From Streptomyces sp. CBMA156 (lineage in GTDB: Bacteria; Actinomycetota; Actinomycetes; Streptomycetales; Streptomycetaceae), in the NCBI RefSeq assembly GCF_014596515.1, contig NZ_MSJQ01000047.1, forward strand, positions 1 to 36,445: a stretch of DNA of 36,445 bases, in the 5' to 3' direction. Positions 1 through 10,095 of the stretch are shown here, piece after piece (the first letter of the stretch is position 1; every line of letters begins with the position of its first letter). The notes under the pieces were generated by a model. That model ran no database searches, was not told where the DNA came from, and saw only the letters and a list, made by a program, of their open reading frames with translations. A program made the translations under genes and the position numbers.

Positions 1-496
1 AGGGCACGGCGAGGGCGGTGGCGAGGCGGGCCGCCGCCCGGGCCGCCAGGTCGCGCGCGCCGGGCGCCGGGAACGGGCGGGCCACTTCCTCCACGCTGCC
101 GTCCACCAGCACCAGCCCGGCGGTCCGCTCGGGGTGCAGCCGGGCGAAGGCCTCCACGTGGAAGCCCGCCAGCGAGTGGCCGGCCACGGTGCAGGGCCCG
201 CGCAGTCCGAGGCCGTCCAGCACCGCCAGTATTCGCCCGGCCTCGCCGGCCGCCGTCGGCGCGGGCCGCCCGGTGGCGGGTTCGGCGGCGCTCAGCCCGT
301 AACCGGGCCGGTCAAAGCGGACCACGGTGCGGTACGGCGTGAGGAAGGGGACGACCAGGTCCCAGTCGAACCAGCTGCTGCCGAGGCCGCCGGAGAGCAG
401 GCAGACCGGGCCGCTGCCCTCGGTGCGGACGTGCAGCGGGACGCCGTCGACGCGCAGGAAGCGCACCCCGGTGCCGGGGTCGTCGGGGCTGGTCAT
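1..496 (-). CDS. Alpha/beta hydrolase, C-terminus beyond window
   Basis: Only the first 165 codons lie in the window; the gene continues past position 1. The translation starts MTSPDDPGTG, has an oxyanion-hole-like stretch LLSGGLGSSW (about residues 33-42), a FDRPGYGLS strand-turn (61-69) and the nucleophile elbow GHSLAG, with catalytic Ser near residue 108. These are the standard order and spacing of the alpha/beta hydrolase fold. The acid and His of the triad would lie in the missing part. The ATG (494-496) overlaps the TGA of the upstream DUF998-like gene as ATGA, so translation is probably coupled. The substrate cannot be told; esterase, peptidase or haloperoxidase-like members all fit. 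Confidence 0.85.
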   Translation of the reverse strand, partial: MTSPDDPGTGVRFLRVDGVPLHVRTEGSGPVCLLSGGLGSSWFDWDLVVPFLTPYRTVVRFDRPGYGLSAAEPATGRPAPTAAGEAGRILAVLDGLGLRGPCTVAGHSLAGFHVEAFARLHPERTAGLVLVDGSVEEVARPFPAPGARDLAARAAARLATALAVP

Positions 497-1371
497 GCCG
501 GCCTCCGTTCCCGGACCGGCTCGGCCGGGCGTTCCCGCCCGTCGGCCTCCTCGTCCGGCGTGGCCGAACCCTCCGGCCGCTCCGGCGCGTTCGGCGTGGC
601 CGGGCGGGCCGGGCGGACCGAGCGGGCGACGCCCAGGGCCAGCAGGCCGAGCCAGAGCGCGACCAGCAGCACCTGGAGCCGCTGCCCGGCCCCGAGCGCC
701 CAGGTGCCGCGCCCTGCCTGGAAGGCGGCGATCGAGGCGAGGCTCCAGCCGGTTGCGAGCAGCTCGGCCCCCAGCAGCCAGGGCCCGAACCGGCGCACCG
801 GCGGCCACCAGCGGTAGCGCCGGGCGGCCACGGTGAGCGAGACCAGCGCGGTGAGCGCGCCGGCCATGGCGAGGCTGCTGGTGACGGCGTGCGCGGTGTG
901 GGTGGCGGGGACGAGCCCGGCGGTCTCCCGGGCGGCGCACATCTCGTCGCTGGTGGGGGTGCAGCTGAGCGGCAGCCGGGAGTCCGCGGCGGTCGCGGCG
1001 CCGAACAGGGCCAGCGCGGCCCAGCCGGCCAGCGCCCAGCGGTTCCGCCGGGAGGCCCCGGCCCGACCGGTGGCGAGGGCGGTGCCGGCGGCGGCGAGCA
1101 GGCAGAGCCCGGCGACCAGGTCGGTGGCCCGGAACAGGCCGCCCAGCGGCTGGTCCTCGGCGGCGAGCTCGCTGATGTACGCCTGCACCGGGTCGAGGCC
1201 GGTGCTCAGCACGACCTCCAGCACCCAGGCGGTGTACGCCACGGCGCTGAGCAGCAGCAGGGCGGCGACAGCGGCCGGCGCGGCGCGGTGTCCGGGCTCG
1301 CCGCGTCCCGACCCGACGCGTCCTGACCTGCCGGATCGTGCACGGGGGTGTCCTGGCTGGGGGCTGGGCAC
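493..1371 (-). CDS. DUF998-like multi-pass membrane protein
   Basis: The 292-residue product has a basic N-terminus, then about six hydrophobic segments (for example AAVAALLLLSAVAYTAW, LVAGLCLLAAAGTALA and LLVALWLGLLALGVA). The ISELAAEDQP stretch after the first helix resembles the conserved start of DUF998 proteins. No biochemical function is established for the family. The C-terminal 40 residues are charged and probably cytoplasmic. The GTG start at 1369-1371 lies 6 nt beyond a good -10 box (TAGGGT), so the mRNA may be leaderless. A later start before the first helix cannot be excluded. The stop overlaps the start of the alpha/beta hydrolase, making a two-gene operon. Family assignment is from recalled similarity, not a search. 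Confidence 0.8.
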   Translation of the reverse strand: MPSPQPGHPRARSGRSGRVGSGRGEPGHRAAPAAVAALLLLSAVAYTAWVLEVVLSTGLDPVQAYISELAAEDQPLGGLFRATDLVAGLCLLAAAGTALATGRAGASRRNRWALAGWAALALFGAATAADSRLPLSCTPTSDEMCAARETAGLVPATHTAHAVTSSLAMAGALTALVSLTVAARRYRWWPPVRRFGPWLLGAELLATGWSLASIAAFQAGRGTWALGAGQRLQVLLVALWLGLLALGVARSVRPARPATPNAPERPEGSATPDEEADGRERPAEPVRERRPA

Positions 1372-1377
1372 CGTTCC

Positions 1378-1406
1378 ACCCTAACCAGAGGCGAACTCCA
1401 GCCCAA
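1378..1406 (-). promoter_or_regulatory. Predicted promoter of the DUF998-hydrolase operon
   Basis: On the minus strand TTGGGC (1401-1406) and TAGGGT (1378-1383) are 17 nt apart, a good match to the vegetative sigma consensus of actinomycetes. Transcription would begin near 1371, the first base of the GTG start. Confidence 0.55.
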
Positions 1407-1448
1407 CCAGGCGGAAAGGGGCGGATCGGGCGGTGGCGACCGGACCGG

Positions 1449-1478
1449 TTCGAGGCACCCCGCGGAACCGTGTATTGT
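1449..1478 (+). promoter_or_regulatory. Predicted promoter of tRNA-Lys
   Basis: TTCGAG (1449-1454) and TATTGT (1473-1478) are 18 nt apart. The expected start near 1485 is a few bases before the mature tRNA 5' end. The local T-rich stretch is unusual in this GC-rich region. Confidence 0.5.
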
Positions 1479-1493
1479 TTTCCAGGTCAGCAG

Positions 1494-1567
1494 GCGCCGC
1501 TAGCTCAGTTGGTTAGAGCAGCTGACTCTTAATCAGCGGGTCCGGGGTTCGAGTCCCTGGCGGCGCA
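1494..1567 (+). tRNA. tRNA-Lys (anticodon CTT)
   Basis: A full cloverleaf can be folded: acceptor arms GCGCCGC (1494-1500) and GCGGCGC (1560-1566), D arm GCTC/GAGC, anticodon arm GCTGA/TCAGC enclosing loop CTCTTAA with anticodon CTT at 1528-1530, a five-base variable loop, and a T arm closing the TTCGAGT loop. The discriminator base is A (1567). CCA is not encoded, as is common in actinomycetes. The gene is 74 nt long. CTT reads AAG, the dominant lysine codon at this GC content. Confidence 0.97.
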
Positions 1568-1577
1568 CAGACAGTTG

Positions 1578-1617
1578 GGGAGTCTCTCGCAACAGCGAGA
1601 GGCTCCCTGATTTTTTG
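1578..1617 (+). terminator. Rho-independent terminator after tRNA-Lys
   Basis: The stem GGGAG-t-CTCTCGC pairs with GCGAGAG-g-CTCCC around a short AACA loop (1578-1607) and is followed by TGATTTTTTT. This is a textbook intrinsic terminator with a T tract, rare in such GC-rich DNA. Confidence 0.88.
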
Positions 1618-1791
1618 GCCTCCGACGTCCGTTTTGCGTGTGATGTCGGTCTCGATTGGCGATCCGCCGGAGCCATCCGGCCCGTTCTGCTCGTCCAGGG
1701 CAGTAAAACCGGAATCGGGACAAAGGTCCCCAACCGCCGATGTCCCCGTCCGTGCAGGCCGCTTCGCGGTGCTCGCAGGAAAGGCCGCGCT

Positions 1792-4251
<2,460 letters not shown>

Positions 4252-4258
4252 CCGGGGC

Positions 4259-4312
4259 CCGTACGACCCCGGCCGGCCCGGTCGCGTGACCGGGCTGACC
4301 GGGGTCGTACGG
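4259..4312 (+). terminator. Compound hairpin terminator after the PBP gene
   Basis: A perfect 14-bp outer stem (CCGTACGACCCCGG at 4259-4272 with CCGGGGTCGTACGG at 4299-4312) encloses a second 8-bp hairpin (GCCCGGTC/GACCGGGC, 4276-4295, loop GCGT). It begins 8 nt after the stop codon. There is no T tract, as is usual for streptomycete terminators. Confidence 0.7.
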
Positions 4313-4408
4313 CCGTGCCGGGCGAGGCCGTGTGACCGGGTCGGACGGGGTCGCGTGATTGCGCCACCGCGCACAGTTCGGGGCAGGACCGAATGACGGA
4401 ATGGCGCC

Positions 4409-4438
4409 TTACTCGACCGTCGATATGACTGTCACAAT
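4409..4438 (+). promoter_or_regulatory. Possible leaderless promoter of the EamA gene
   Basis: TTACTC (4409-4414) and CACAAT (4433-4438) are 18 nt apart, which puts the transcription start at about 4445, the GTG start. No ribosome binding site precedes that GTG, which fits a leaderless mRNA. The -10 box is only a partial match. Confidence 0.35.
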
Positions 4439-4444
4439 GCGGCA

Positions 4445-5581
4445 GTGCACAGATCATCGGCCTTGCCCACCCGCCCGTCGCGCAGGACCGTCGGCCTCGG
4501 CCTCGCGCTGGTCGCCGCCGTCTCCTTCGGCGGCTCCGGCACCGCGGCCAAGCCGCTGATCGAGGCCGGCCTCTCCCCGCTGCACGTGGTGTGGCTCCGG
4601 GTCACCGGGGCGGCGGTGGCGCTCCTCCCGATCGCCTGGCGACACCGGGACGCCGTACTGCGCCGCCCCGGCCTGCTGTTCGGCTTCGGCCTGCTCGCCG
4701 TGGCGGGCGTCCAGGCCGGCTACTTCGCGGCGATCTCCCGCATCCCGGTCGGCGTCGCCCTGCTCATCGAGTACCTCGGGCCACCGCTGCTGATCGCCTA
4801 CGTCAAGTTCGTCCAGCGCAAGCCGATCAGCCGGGGCGCGGCCGTCGGCGCCGGCGTCGCGGTGGCCGGGCTGGCCTGCGTGGTCGAGGTCTGGAACGGC
4901 CTGAGCTTCGATGCGCTGGGCGTGCTGTTCGCCCTCGGCGCGGCCTGCTGCCAGGTCGGCTACTTCGTGCTCGCCGACGCCGGCCGGCGCGGCGACCGCC
5001 CGGTCGACCCGCTGGCCGTCAGCGCGTACGGGCTGATCGTCGGCGCCGTGCTGCTCACCGTCTTCACCCTGCCCTGGAAGGCCGACTGGAGCCTGCTCGG
5101 CGGGTCCGTGGTGATGAACGGGCACACCCTGCCCGCGCTCCTCCCGGCCGCGTGGATGGTCCTGGTCGCGACCGTGCTCGCCTACCTGACCGGCGTGATC
5201 TCGGTCGGCTACCTCTCGCCGCCGGTCGCCGGGGTGGTGGCCAACCTGGAGGCGGTGGTCGCCACCGTGACGGCCTGGGTGCTGCTCGGCGAGCACCTCG
5301 GGATGCCGCAGATCGCGGGCGGCCTGCTGGTGCTGGCCGGCGCCATCGCGGCGCAGGCGAGCAAGCCCCCGGCGGACGGGGACGGGACGGCGGACGGAAA
5401 GGCGCCGTACGGAAAGGCGGCGGGCGGTACCGCGGGACTGGCGGAGGGTGCCGACGTGGCGGAGCTGGACGCGGGGCCCGGAGGCGCCGGGCGTGGCGCT
5501 GCCGGGCCGGGGGCTCACGACCGGGTGGCCGCCGAGCGTGGGATCAGCGGCCGGTCCAGCCGAACCAGTCGAAGTGATTGA
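4445..5581 (+). CDS. EamA/DMT-family exporter (RhtA-like)
   Basis: The product (378 residues) is a ten-helix permease of the drug/metabolite transporter superfamily, made of two EamA repeats. The first starts with VAAVSFGGSGTAAKPLIEAG, where small residues and the following LSPLHVVWLRV match the EamA entry helix. The second repeat ends in the EHLGMPQIAGGLLVLAGA motif. RhtA-type members export amino acids such as threonine and homoserine; the substrate here is unknown. The last 75 residues are a polar extension that is probably dispensable. The 3' end overlaps the convergent signal peptidase gene by 38 bp. Confidence 0.88.
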   Translation: MHRSSALPTRPSRRTVGLGLALVAAVSFGGSGTAAKPLIEAGLSPLHVVWLRVTGAAVALLPIAWRHRDAVLRRPGLLFGFGLLAVAGVQAGYFAAISRIPVGVALLIEYLGPPLLIAYVKFVQRKPISRGAAVGAGVAVAGLACVVEVWNGLSFDALGVLFALGAACCQVGYFVLADAGRRGDRPVDPLAVSAYGLIVGAVLLTVFTLPWKADWSLLGGSVVMNGHTLPALLPAAWMVLVATVLAYLTGVISVGYLSPPVAGVVANLEAVVATVTAWVLLGEHLGMPQIAGGLLVLAGAIAAQASKPPADGDGTADGKAPYGKAAGGTAGLAEGADVAELDAGPGGAGRGAAGPGAHDRVAAERGISGRSSRTSRSD

Positions 5582-6320
5582 GCGGCCAGACGACGGCCGA
5601 CACCGGGCCGACCACGTTGTCCACCGGCACGGCGCCGCCACCCGGGCCGTGCTGGTGGTAGCGGGAGTCCGCCGAGTCGCTGCGGTGGTCGCCCTCGACC
5701 CAGACGTAGCCCGACGGCACCTTCACCGGCCCGAAGTCCAGCCCCGCACAGGAGTCGTCCCCGGGATGCAGGTACGGCTCGTCGAGCTTGCGCCCGTCGA
5801 CGGTCAGCGTGGTGCCCTCGCACTGCACGGTCTGGCCGCCGGTCGCGATGACCCGCTTGACCAGGTAGTTGTCGTCCTTCGGCGGCACCAGGCCGACGAA
5901 GCTGAGCGCCGAGCTCACGGCGTTGGTGAACGGGTTCGGGTCGGTGGGCTGCGGCGGCAGCCAGCCCCCCGGGTCCTTGAACACCACCGGCTGCCCCGGC
6001 TCCGGCTCCCAGCCGGTCAGCGGCGCCAGCTTGTTCACGCCGACCCGGTCGCCGATCCGCAGGGTGTTCTCCATCGAGCCGGACGGGATGGTGAACACCT
6101 GGAACAGGCAGGTCTTGATCAGCAGCGCGACCAGCAGCCCGACCGCCGCCATGACCGGCAGCTCGATCCACCACGGCCGGGGGCGCCGGCCCGGGCGGCG
6201 GGCCTTGCGGCCGCGCGAGCCGCGGCCCTGACGGCGGGCCTCGGCGCGGCCGCCGGGGGTGGGCCGGACAGCGGAATCGCTGGGGGCTCCACCGGGCGTT
6301 TCGGGCAGGTTCACCGCCAT
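5544..6320 (-). CDS. lepB: Signal peptidase I (type I leader peptidase)
   Basis: This membrane protease removes signal peptides of exported proteins (S26 family, Ser/Lys dyad). The 258-residue product has a basic cytoplasmic N-terminus, one transmembrane helix (about 53-72) and all signature boxes: SGSMENT with nucleophile Ser82, KRVIATGG with general-base Lys155, and GDHRSDSADSR (210-220). The motif order and spacing are normal. Streptomycetes usually carry several paralogues (sip genes), so the lepB symbol is generic. The ATG at 6318-6320 has AGGTGGAG-like sequence upstream. Confidence 0.95.
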   Translation of the reverse strand: MAVNLPETPGGAPSDSAVRPTPGGRAEARRQGRGSRGRKARRPGRRPRPWWIELPVMAAVGLLVALLIKTCLFQVFTIPSGSMENTLRIGDRVGVNKLAPLTGWEPEPGQPVVFKDPGGWLPPQPTDPNPFTNAVSSALSFVGLVPPKDDNYLVKRVIATGGQTVQCEGTTLTVDGRKLDEPYLHPGDDSCAGLDFGPVKVPSGYVWVEGDHRSDSADSRYHQHGPGGGAVPVDNVVGPVSAVVWPLNHFDWFGWTGR

Positions 6321-6454
6321 CGTCGCTGCTCCACCTCTCCGGCTGGGGAAACCTGCACGCTACGCCACCCGGAGAGCCTGACGAAATCGGGCATTTAGCC
6401 GCCCCCGACATGCCCGGGCGGCCCGGGTCCGCTCCGGGGGAGTCGCTCCGCGCC

Positions 6455-6790
6455 TCAGGAGCGGGCGATGGCCTCGTGGTGGCGGATGACCTCGGCGATG
6501 ATGAAGTTCAGGAACTTCTCCGCGAAGACCGGGTCCAGCTTCGCCCCGGCCGCCAGCTCCCGCAGCCGCTTGATCTGGTCCCGCTCGCGGGCGGGGTCCG
6601 CCGGCGGCAGCTTGTGCTCGGCCTTGAGCCGGCCGACCCGCTGGGTCGCCTTGAAGCGCTCGGCCAGCATGTGGACCACCGCGGCGTCGATGTTGTCGAT
6701 GCTCTCGCGCAGGCTGGTCAGCTCGGCCCGTACGGCGTCGTCGATCCCCGTGGGCAGGCCGGCGTCGGGGGTCGTGGAGTGGTCCGTCAT
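6455..6790 (-). CDS. Chorismate mutase, AroQ type
   Basis: This enzyme converts chorismate to prephenate, the branch to Phe and Tyr. The 111-residue product is the compact all-helical AroQ fold: LRESIDNIDAAVVHMLAERF as helix 1, then RVGRLKAEHKLPPADPARER, then a C-terminal helix ending VIRHHEAIARS. The conserved basic residues of the active site (Arg28, Arg45, Arg51 and Lys56 region) are present. The frame stays open far upstream, but ATG 6788-6790 gives the standard length. There is no signal peptide, so it is cytoplasmic. It stands alone between signal peptidase and OsmC. Confidence 0.9.
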   Translation of the reverse strand: MTDHSTTPDAGLPTGIDDAVRAELTSLRESIDNIDAAVVHMLAERFKATQRVGRLKAEHKLPPADPARERDQIKRLRELAAGAKLDPVFAEKFLNFIIAEVIRHHEAIARS

Positions 6791-6981
6791 CGGGGCGGCT
6801 CCCGGTGTCTGCGGTGGGCGCCCGACCGTACTGCGGCCGGGCTCGGGCCCGGGCAAATCTAACAGGGCCCCCGCCCGGGCCCCGCACCGTCCGACGGAAC
6901 CGTCCACGATCCGGACGGCGGTCCCGGACCGGCCGCCTCCACCCGGCTCCGCTCCGCCCGGCCACCGCGGGTGTGACACGG

Positions 6982-7010
6982 CTGACCGGGAGGGGATCTG
7001 CCCGTAGGCT
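6982..7010 (+). promoter_or_regulatory. Predicted promoter of the OsmC gene
   Basis: CTGACC (6982-6987) and TAGGCT (7005-7010) are separated by 17 nt, close to the vegetative consensus. Transcription would start near 7017, leaving a leader of about 54 nt before the GTG at 7071. Confidence 0.5.
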
Positions 7011-7070
7011 GGGGTCCGCATGACCGAAAGTGACCGCTCGAACACTCCCTCAGCACCGGAGGACCCGATC

Positions 7071-7496
7071 GTGGCAACTACCCGCACCGCCCGCACCGAA
7101 TGGGAGGGCAACCTCCTCGACGGCAAGGGCCTGGTGACCTTTGAATCCTCCGGGATCGGCGAGTACCCCGTCTCCTGGCCGGCCCGCGCCGAGGCGCCCA
7201 ACGGCAAGACCAGCCCCGAGGAGCTCATCGGGGCCGCCCACTCCGCCTGCTTCTCGATGGCCCTCTCACACGGTCTGAGCGGCGCCGGCACCCCGCCCGC
7301 CAGGCTGACCACCCGGGCGGACGTGACCTTCCAGCCCGGCACGGGCATCACCGGAATCCACCTGACCGTCGTCGGCGAGGTCCCCGGACTGGACGAGGCC
7401 GGCTTCGTGAAGGCCGCCGAGGACGCCAAGGCCAACTGCCCGGTCAGCCAGGCCCTGACCGGTACCACCATCACCCTCTCGGCCTCGCTGGCCTGA
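7071..7496 (+). CDS. osmC: OsmC-family organic hydroperoxide peroxidase
   Basis: OsmC proteins are cytoplasmic homodimeric thiol peroxidases that reduce organic hydroperoxides. The 141-residue product aligns end to end from memory with enterobacterial OsmC: WEGNLLDGKG near the start, ELIGAAHSACFSMAL with peroxidatic Cys60, and ANCPVSQAL with the second Cys at 123. An in-frame ATG exists at 7020, but the GTG at 7071 has a strong GGAGGA site (7058-7063) at 7 nt and gives the family length, so it was chosen. It appears to be monocistronic. Confidence 0.93.
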   Translation: MATTRTARTEWEGNLLDGKGLVTFESSGIGEYPVSWPARAEAPNGKTSPEELIGAAHSACFSMALSHGLSGAGTPPARLTTRADVTFQPGTGITGIHLTVVGEVPGLDEAGFVKAAEDAKANCPVSQALTGTTITLSASLA

Positions 7497-7621
7497 GCCG
7501 CCCCTCCCCCGCCACCGCCCCTCCCCTTCTCCTGCGCCGTCCGATCGCCCCCCGACTCCCGGCCCGCTCCGTTCCACTTCCGGCGCGCGACCGGCGCCCA
7601 GGGGCGCGGCTTCGGCGCACG

Positions 7622-7659
7622 CGCCCCCGGTGTACATCATGTGATGTGCACCGGGGGCG
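7622..7659. terminator. 38-nt near-perfect palindrome, probable terminator
   Basis: The arms CGCCCCCGGTGTACATCA and TGATGTGCACCGGGGGCG form 18 bp with one G-T pair and only TG in the centre. The GC-rich base with no T tract suits a streptomycete terminator for osmC. The AT-richer core GTGTACATCA/TGATGTGCAC could also be a protein-binding operator. Confidence 0.6.
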
Positions 7660-7737
7660 TCTGAACGTATCGCCGCACATGATCACAAAGCGGGCGAATC
7701 ACCCTGGCGGCGGTCACCGCGTGTTGCCGTCGCGGCC

Positions 7738-7743
7738 TATGAT
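7738..7743 (+). promoter_or_regulatory. Possible -10 box of the GGDEF-EAL gene
   Basis: TATGAT stands out in this GC-rich stretch and matches the -10 consensus in the key positions. The sequence 17-19 nt upstream (GTCACC or TCACCG) is a poor -35, so a different sigma factor or an activator may be involved. Confidence 0.3.
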
Positions 7744-7913
7744 CGGCCGCAGCGCCCTGTCCTTCGGGCGGGTCTCCGCACGCCAGCGCCCCACGGCGGG
7801 CGGCCCCGCAGCGGACCGGCTCCGAGGACCGCGACAGAGTGCGGAGCCGGCCACCGGGTCCCGACTGGCCGGCCGGACCATCGTCAAGCGTCAGCAGCGG
7901 ACGGGAGCATGCC

Positions 7914-10022
7914 GTGCCGGGCCAGAACGAGGGGGCCGACGCACACCACCCGGGCGTGCGGCACGAGGAACCAGCACGCCACCGCCACCTCACCGCGCCG
8001 GTCCTGGAACCGGCCGCCGGCTCGTCCCCCGGCTCGGCCATCGAATCGGCCATCGGCTCCGTCGCCGCCCTCAGCGCCCGCGGAACGCTGGCGGAACCCG
8101 AGCTGCTGCTCTGCCCCACCTGCTCGGCCCCGCTCACCGGCAACGGTCACCGGGGAGCCCTCAGCGGCGCCGACCGGACGAGCGGCGGCATCGGCAGGAC
8201 CGACGGCGGCATCAGCAGGGCCGAGGGCGGGGCCGACCGGCTGCTGGCCGCACTGCGGGCCAGCGAGTCCCGGTTCAGGGCCGCCTTCTGCGACGCCGTC
8301 ATCGGCATGGCCCTGATCGATCCCGAGGACCGGATCATCGAGGTCAACCCCGCCTTCGCCGGCCTGATCGGACGGGGCGTCGGCGAACTGGTCCGCACCC
8401 ACCTGCACGAGATCATCGACCCCGAGGGCATGCCGGACCGGCTCTTCTCCGAACTCGTCCGCGGGGAGCGGGAACGGTTCCGCGTGGAGAAGCAGCTCAA
8501 GCACCGCGAGGGCCACACCGTCTGGAGCAAGCTCACCGTCTCGCTGATCCGGAACGGCGCCGGGGAGCCGCTCTACACCCTGGCGCTGGTGGAGGACATC
8601 ACCGAGCAGCGCCGGCTCGGCGACCGGCTGGAGTACCAGGCCCTGCACGACCCGCTGACCATGCTGCCCAACCGGGCCTACTTCTTCGAACGGCTCGACG
8701 CCGCCTGCCTCGCGCCGGCCGACGAGCCCGCCCCCGGCGGAGCCCCGGACGACCGCCGGGTCGGGGTCTGCTACCTGGACCTCGACGGTTTCGCGGCGAT
8801 CAACGAGGCGCTCGGCCACCACATCGGCGACCAGCTGCTGGCCGCCGTCGCCACCCGGCTGCGGCGCGGGTTCGACGGGCACGACACCCACCTGGTGGCC
8901 CGGATGGGTGGCGACGAGTTCGCCGTCCTGGTCACCGACAGCCTGGGCAGCGAGCAGCTGACCGAGCTGGCCGCCCGGATCCTGGAGGTGCTGGAACGTC
9001 CCTTCGACGTCGCCGGGCACCGGCTGGTGATCACCGCGAGCGTGGGCGTGGTCGAACGGTCCGTGCACGAGACCACCCCGACCGACCTGGTCAAGGACGC
9101 CGACGCCACGCTCTACTGGTCCAAGGCCGACGGCCGCGCCCGCTGGACGCTCTACGACCCGGACCGCGGCGCCCACCAGCTCACCCGGCAGCTGCTCGCC
9201 ACCGCGCTGCGCCCGGCCCTGGAGCGCGGCGAGTTCACCATCGAGTACCAGCCGCTGGTCGGTCTGGCCGACGGCACCGTGCACGGCGCGGAGGCACTCG
9301 TCCGCTGGCGCCACCCCCGCTACGGGACGCTCTCCCCGGACCGCTTCATCCCGCTCGCCGAGGAGACCGGCGCGATCGTGCCGCTCGGGACCTGGGTGCT
9401 GGAGGAGTCCTGCCGCCAGGCCCGGCAGTGGCTCACCGAGTTCCCCGAGACCGAGACCTTCGTGAGCGTCAACCTGGCCGCCCGCCAGATCTGGGACTCC
9501 GACATCGTGGCCGACGTCGCCCGCGTCCTCGAACGCACCGGGCTGCCGGCCGGGCTCCTCCAGCTGGAGATCACCGAGAGCGCCCTGCTCGGCCCCGGCG
9601 GACGCCCCCTCCAGGCGCTCCAGGCACTCGCGGACATGGGCGTGCGGATCGCGATCGACGACTTCGGCACCGGCTACTCCAACCTGGCCTACCTCTCCCG
9701 GCTGCCGGTGCACGTGCTCAAGCTCGACGGCACCTTCATCGAAGGCTTCCGGGAGCCCGCCGCGGCGGACCGGCCCGGCCTCCCCGAGCTCGGCTCCCGC
9801 CGCAGCGACGCGGACGAGCAGATCGTCGGCGCGATGGTGCAGCTGGCCCACACCCTCGGGCTGACCGTCACCGCCGAGGGCATCGAGAGCGCCGCCCAGG
9901 CCGAGCGCCTGCGGCTGACCGGCTGCGACACCGCCCAGGGCTGGTACTTCGCCCGCCCCGGCGAGGCCGAACTGGTCGCGGCCATACTCCGCGACGGCGG
10001 CCCCGCCCTCGACCGCCGGTAG
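7914..10022 (+). CDS. PAS-GGDEF-EAL cyclic-di-GMP turnover protein (RmdA-like)
   Basis: The 702-residue soluble protein has an N-terminal low-complexity part with one CPTC pair, a PAS/PAC sensor (about 115-235), a GGDEF domain and an EAL domain. GGDEF is intact (332-336), so diguanylate cyclase activity is possible. The RxxD inhibitory site expected just before it is replaced by HDTH. The EAL domain keeps EALVRW (460-465), ITES, DDFGTGYS (582-589), LKLDGTF and TAEGIES, the metal-binding and catalytic set for c-di-GMP hydrolysis. The layout matches streptomycete proteins such as RmdA that act on development through c-di-GMP. GTG 7914 has GGGAG (7903-7907) at 6 nt; GTG 7839 would add 25 residues. 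No membrane segment is seen. Confidence 0.92.
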   Translation: MPGQNEGADAHHPGVRHEEPARHRHLTAPVLEPAAGSSPGSAIESAIGSVAALSARGTLAEPELLLCPTCSAPLTGNGHRGALSGADRTSGGIGRTDGGISRAEGGADRLLAALRASESRFRAAFCDAVIGMALIDPEDRIIEVNPAFAGLIGRGVGELVRTHLHEIIDPEGMPDRLFSELVRGERERFRVEKQLKHREGHTVWSKLTVSLIRNGAGEPLYTLALVEDITEQRRLGDRLEYQALHDPLTMLPNRAYFFERLDAACLAPADEPAPGGAPDDRRVGVCYLDLDGFAAINEALGHHIGDQLLAAVATRLRRGFDGHDTHLVARMGGDEFAVLVTDSLGSEQLTELAARILEVLERPFDVAGHRLVITASVGVVERSVHETTPTDLVKDADATLYWSKADGRARWTLYDPDRGAHQLTRQLLATALRPALERGEFTIEYQPLVGLADGTVHGAEALVRWRHPRYGTLSPDRFIPLAEETGAIVPLGTWVLEESCRQARQWLTEFPETETFVSVNLAARQIWDSDIVADVARVLERTGLPAGLLQLEITESALLGPGGRPLQALQALADMGVRIAIDDFGTGYSNLAYLSRLPVHVLKLDGTFIEGFREPAAADRPGLPELGSRRSDADEQIVGAMVQLAHTLGLTVTAEGIESAAQAERLRLTGCDTAQGWYFARPGEAELVAAILRDGGPALDRR

Positions 10023-10064
10023 CGGCGCGGGAGGCGGGGCGGTTCGCGACCGCCGGTAGCGGCG
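10010..10064 (+). repeat. Direct repeat duplicating the end of the GGDEF-EAL gene
   Basis: CGACCGCCGGTAGCGGCG occurs at 10010-10027, where it spans the stop codon, and again at 10047-10064. A fragment of the spacer (GTTCGCGACC) recurs once more downstream. It looks like a small tandem duplication in the convergent gap. Confidence 0.75.
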
Positions 10065-10095
10065 GGACAGGGCCGTTCGCGACCCTCCGGGGCGG

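Larger units (their letters stand above)
7497..7913. other. Intergenic region between osmC and the GGDEF-EAL gene
   Basis: No convincing gene is present. It holds a pyrimidine-rich stretch after osmC, the long palindrome at 7622-7659, and a TATGAT box at 7738-7743 that could serve the downstream gene, though no good -35 lies upstream. Alternative GTG starts of the downstream frame fall at 7839 and 7914. Confidence 0.6.

Noticed and set aside
1494..1567. tRNA-Lys as an integration site of a mobile element
   Set aside because: No integrase gene lies nearby and I saw no second copy of the tRNA 3' end in the window.
7713..7726. BldD-like box upstream of the c-di-GMP gene
   Set aside because: TCACCGCGTGTTG keeps the outer AC and GT pairs but misses central positions of the consensus; too weak to annotate.
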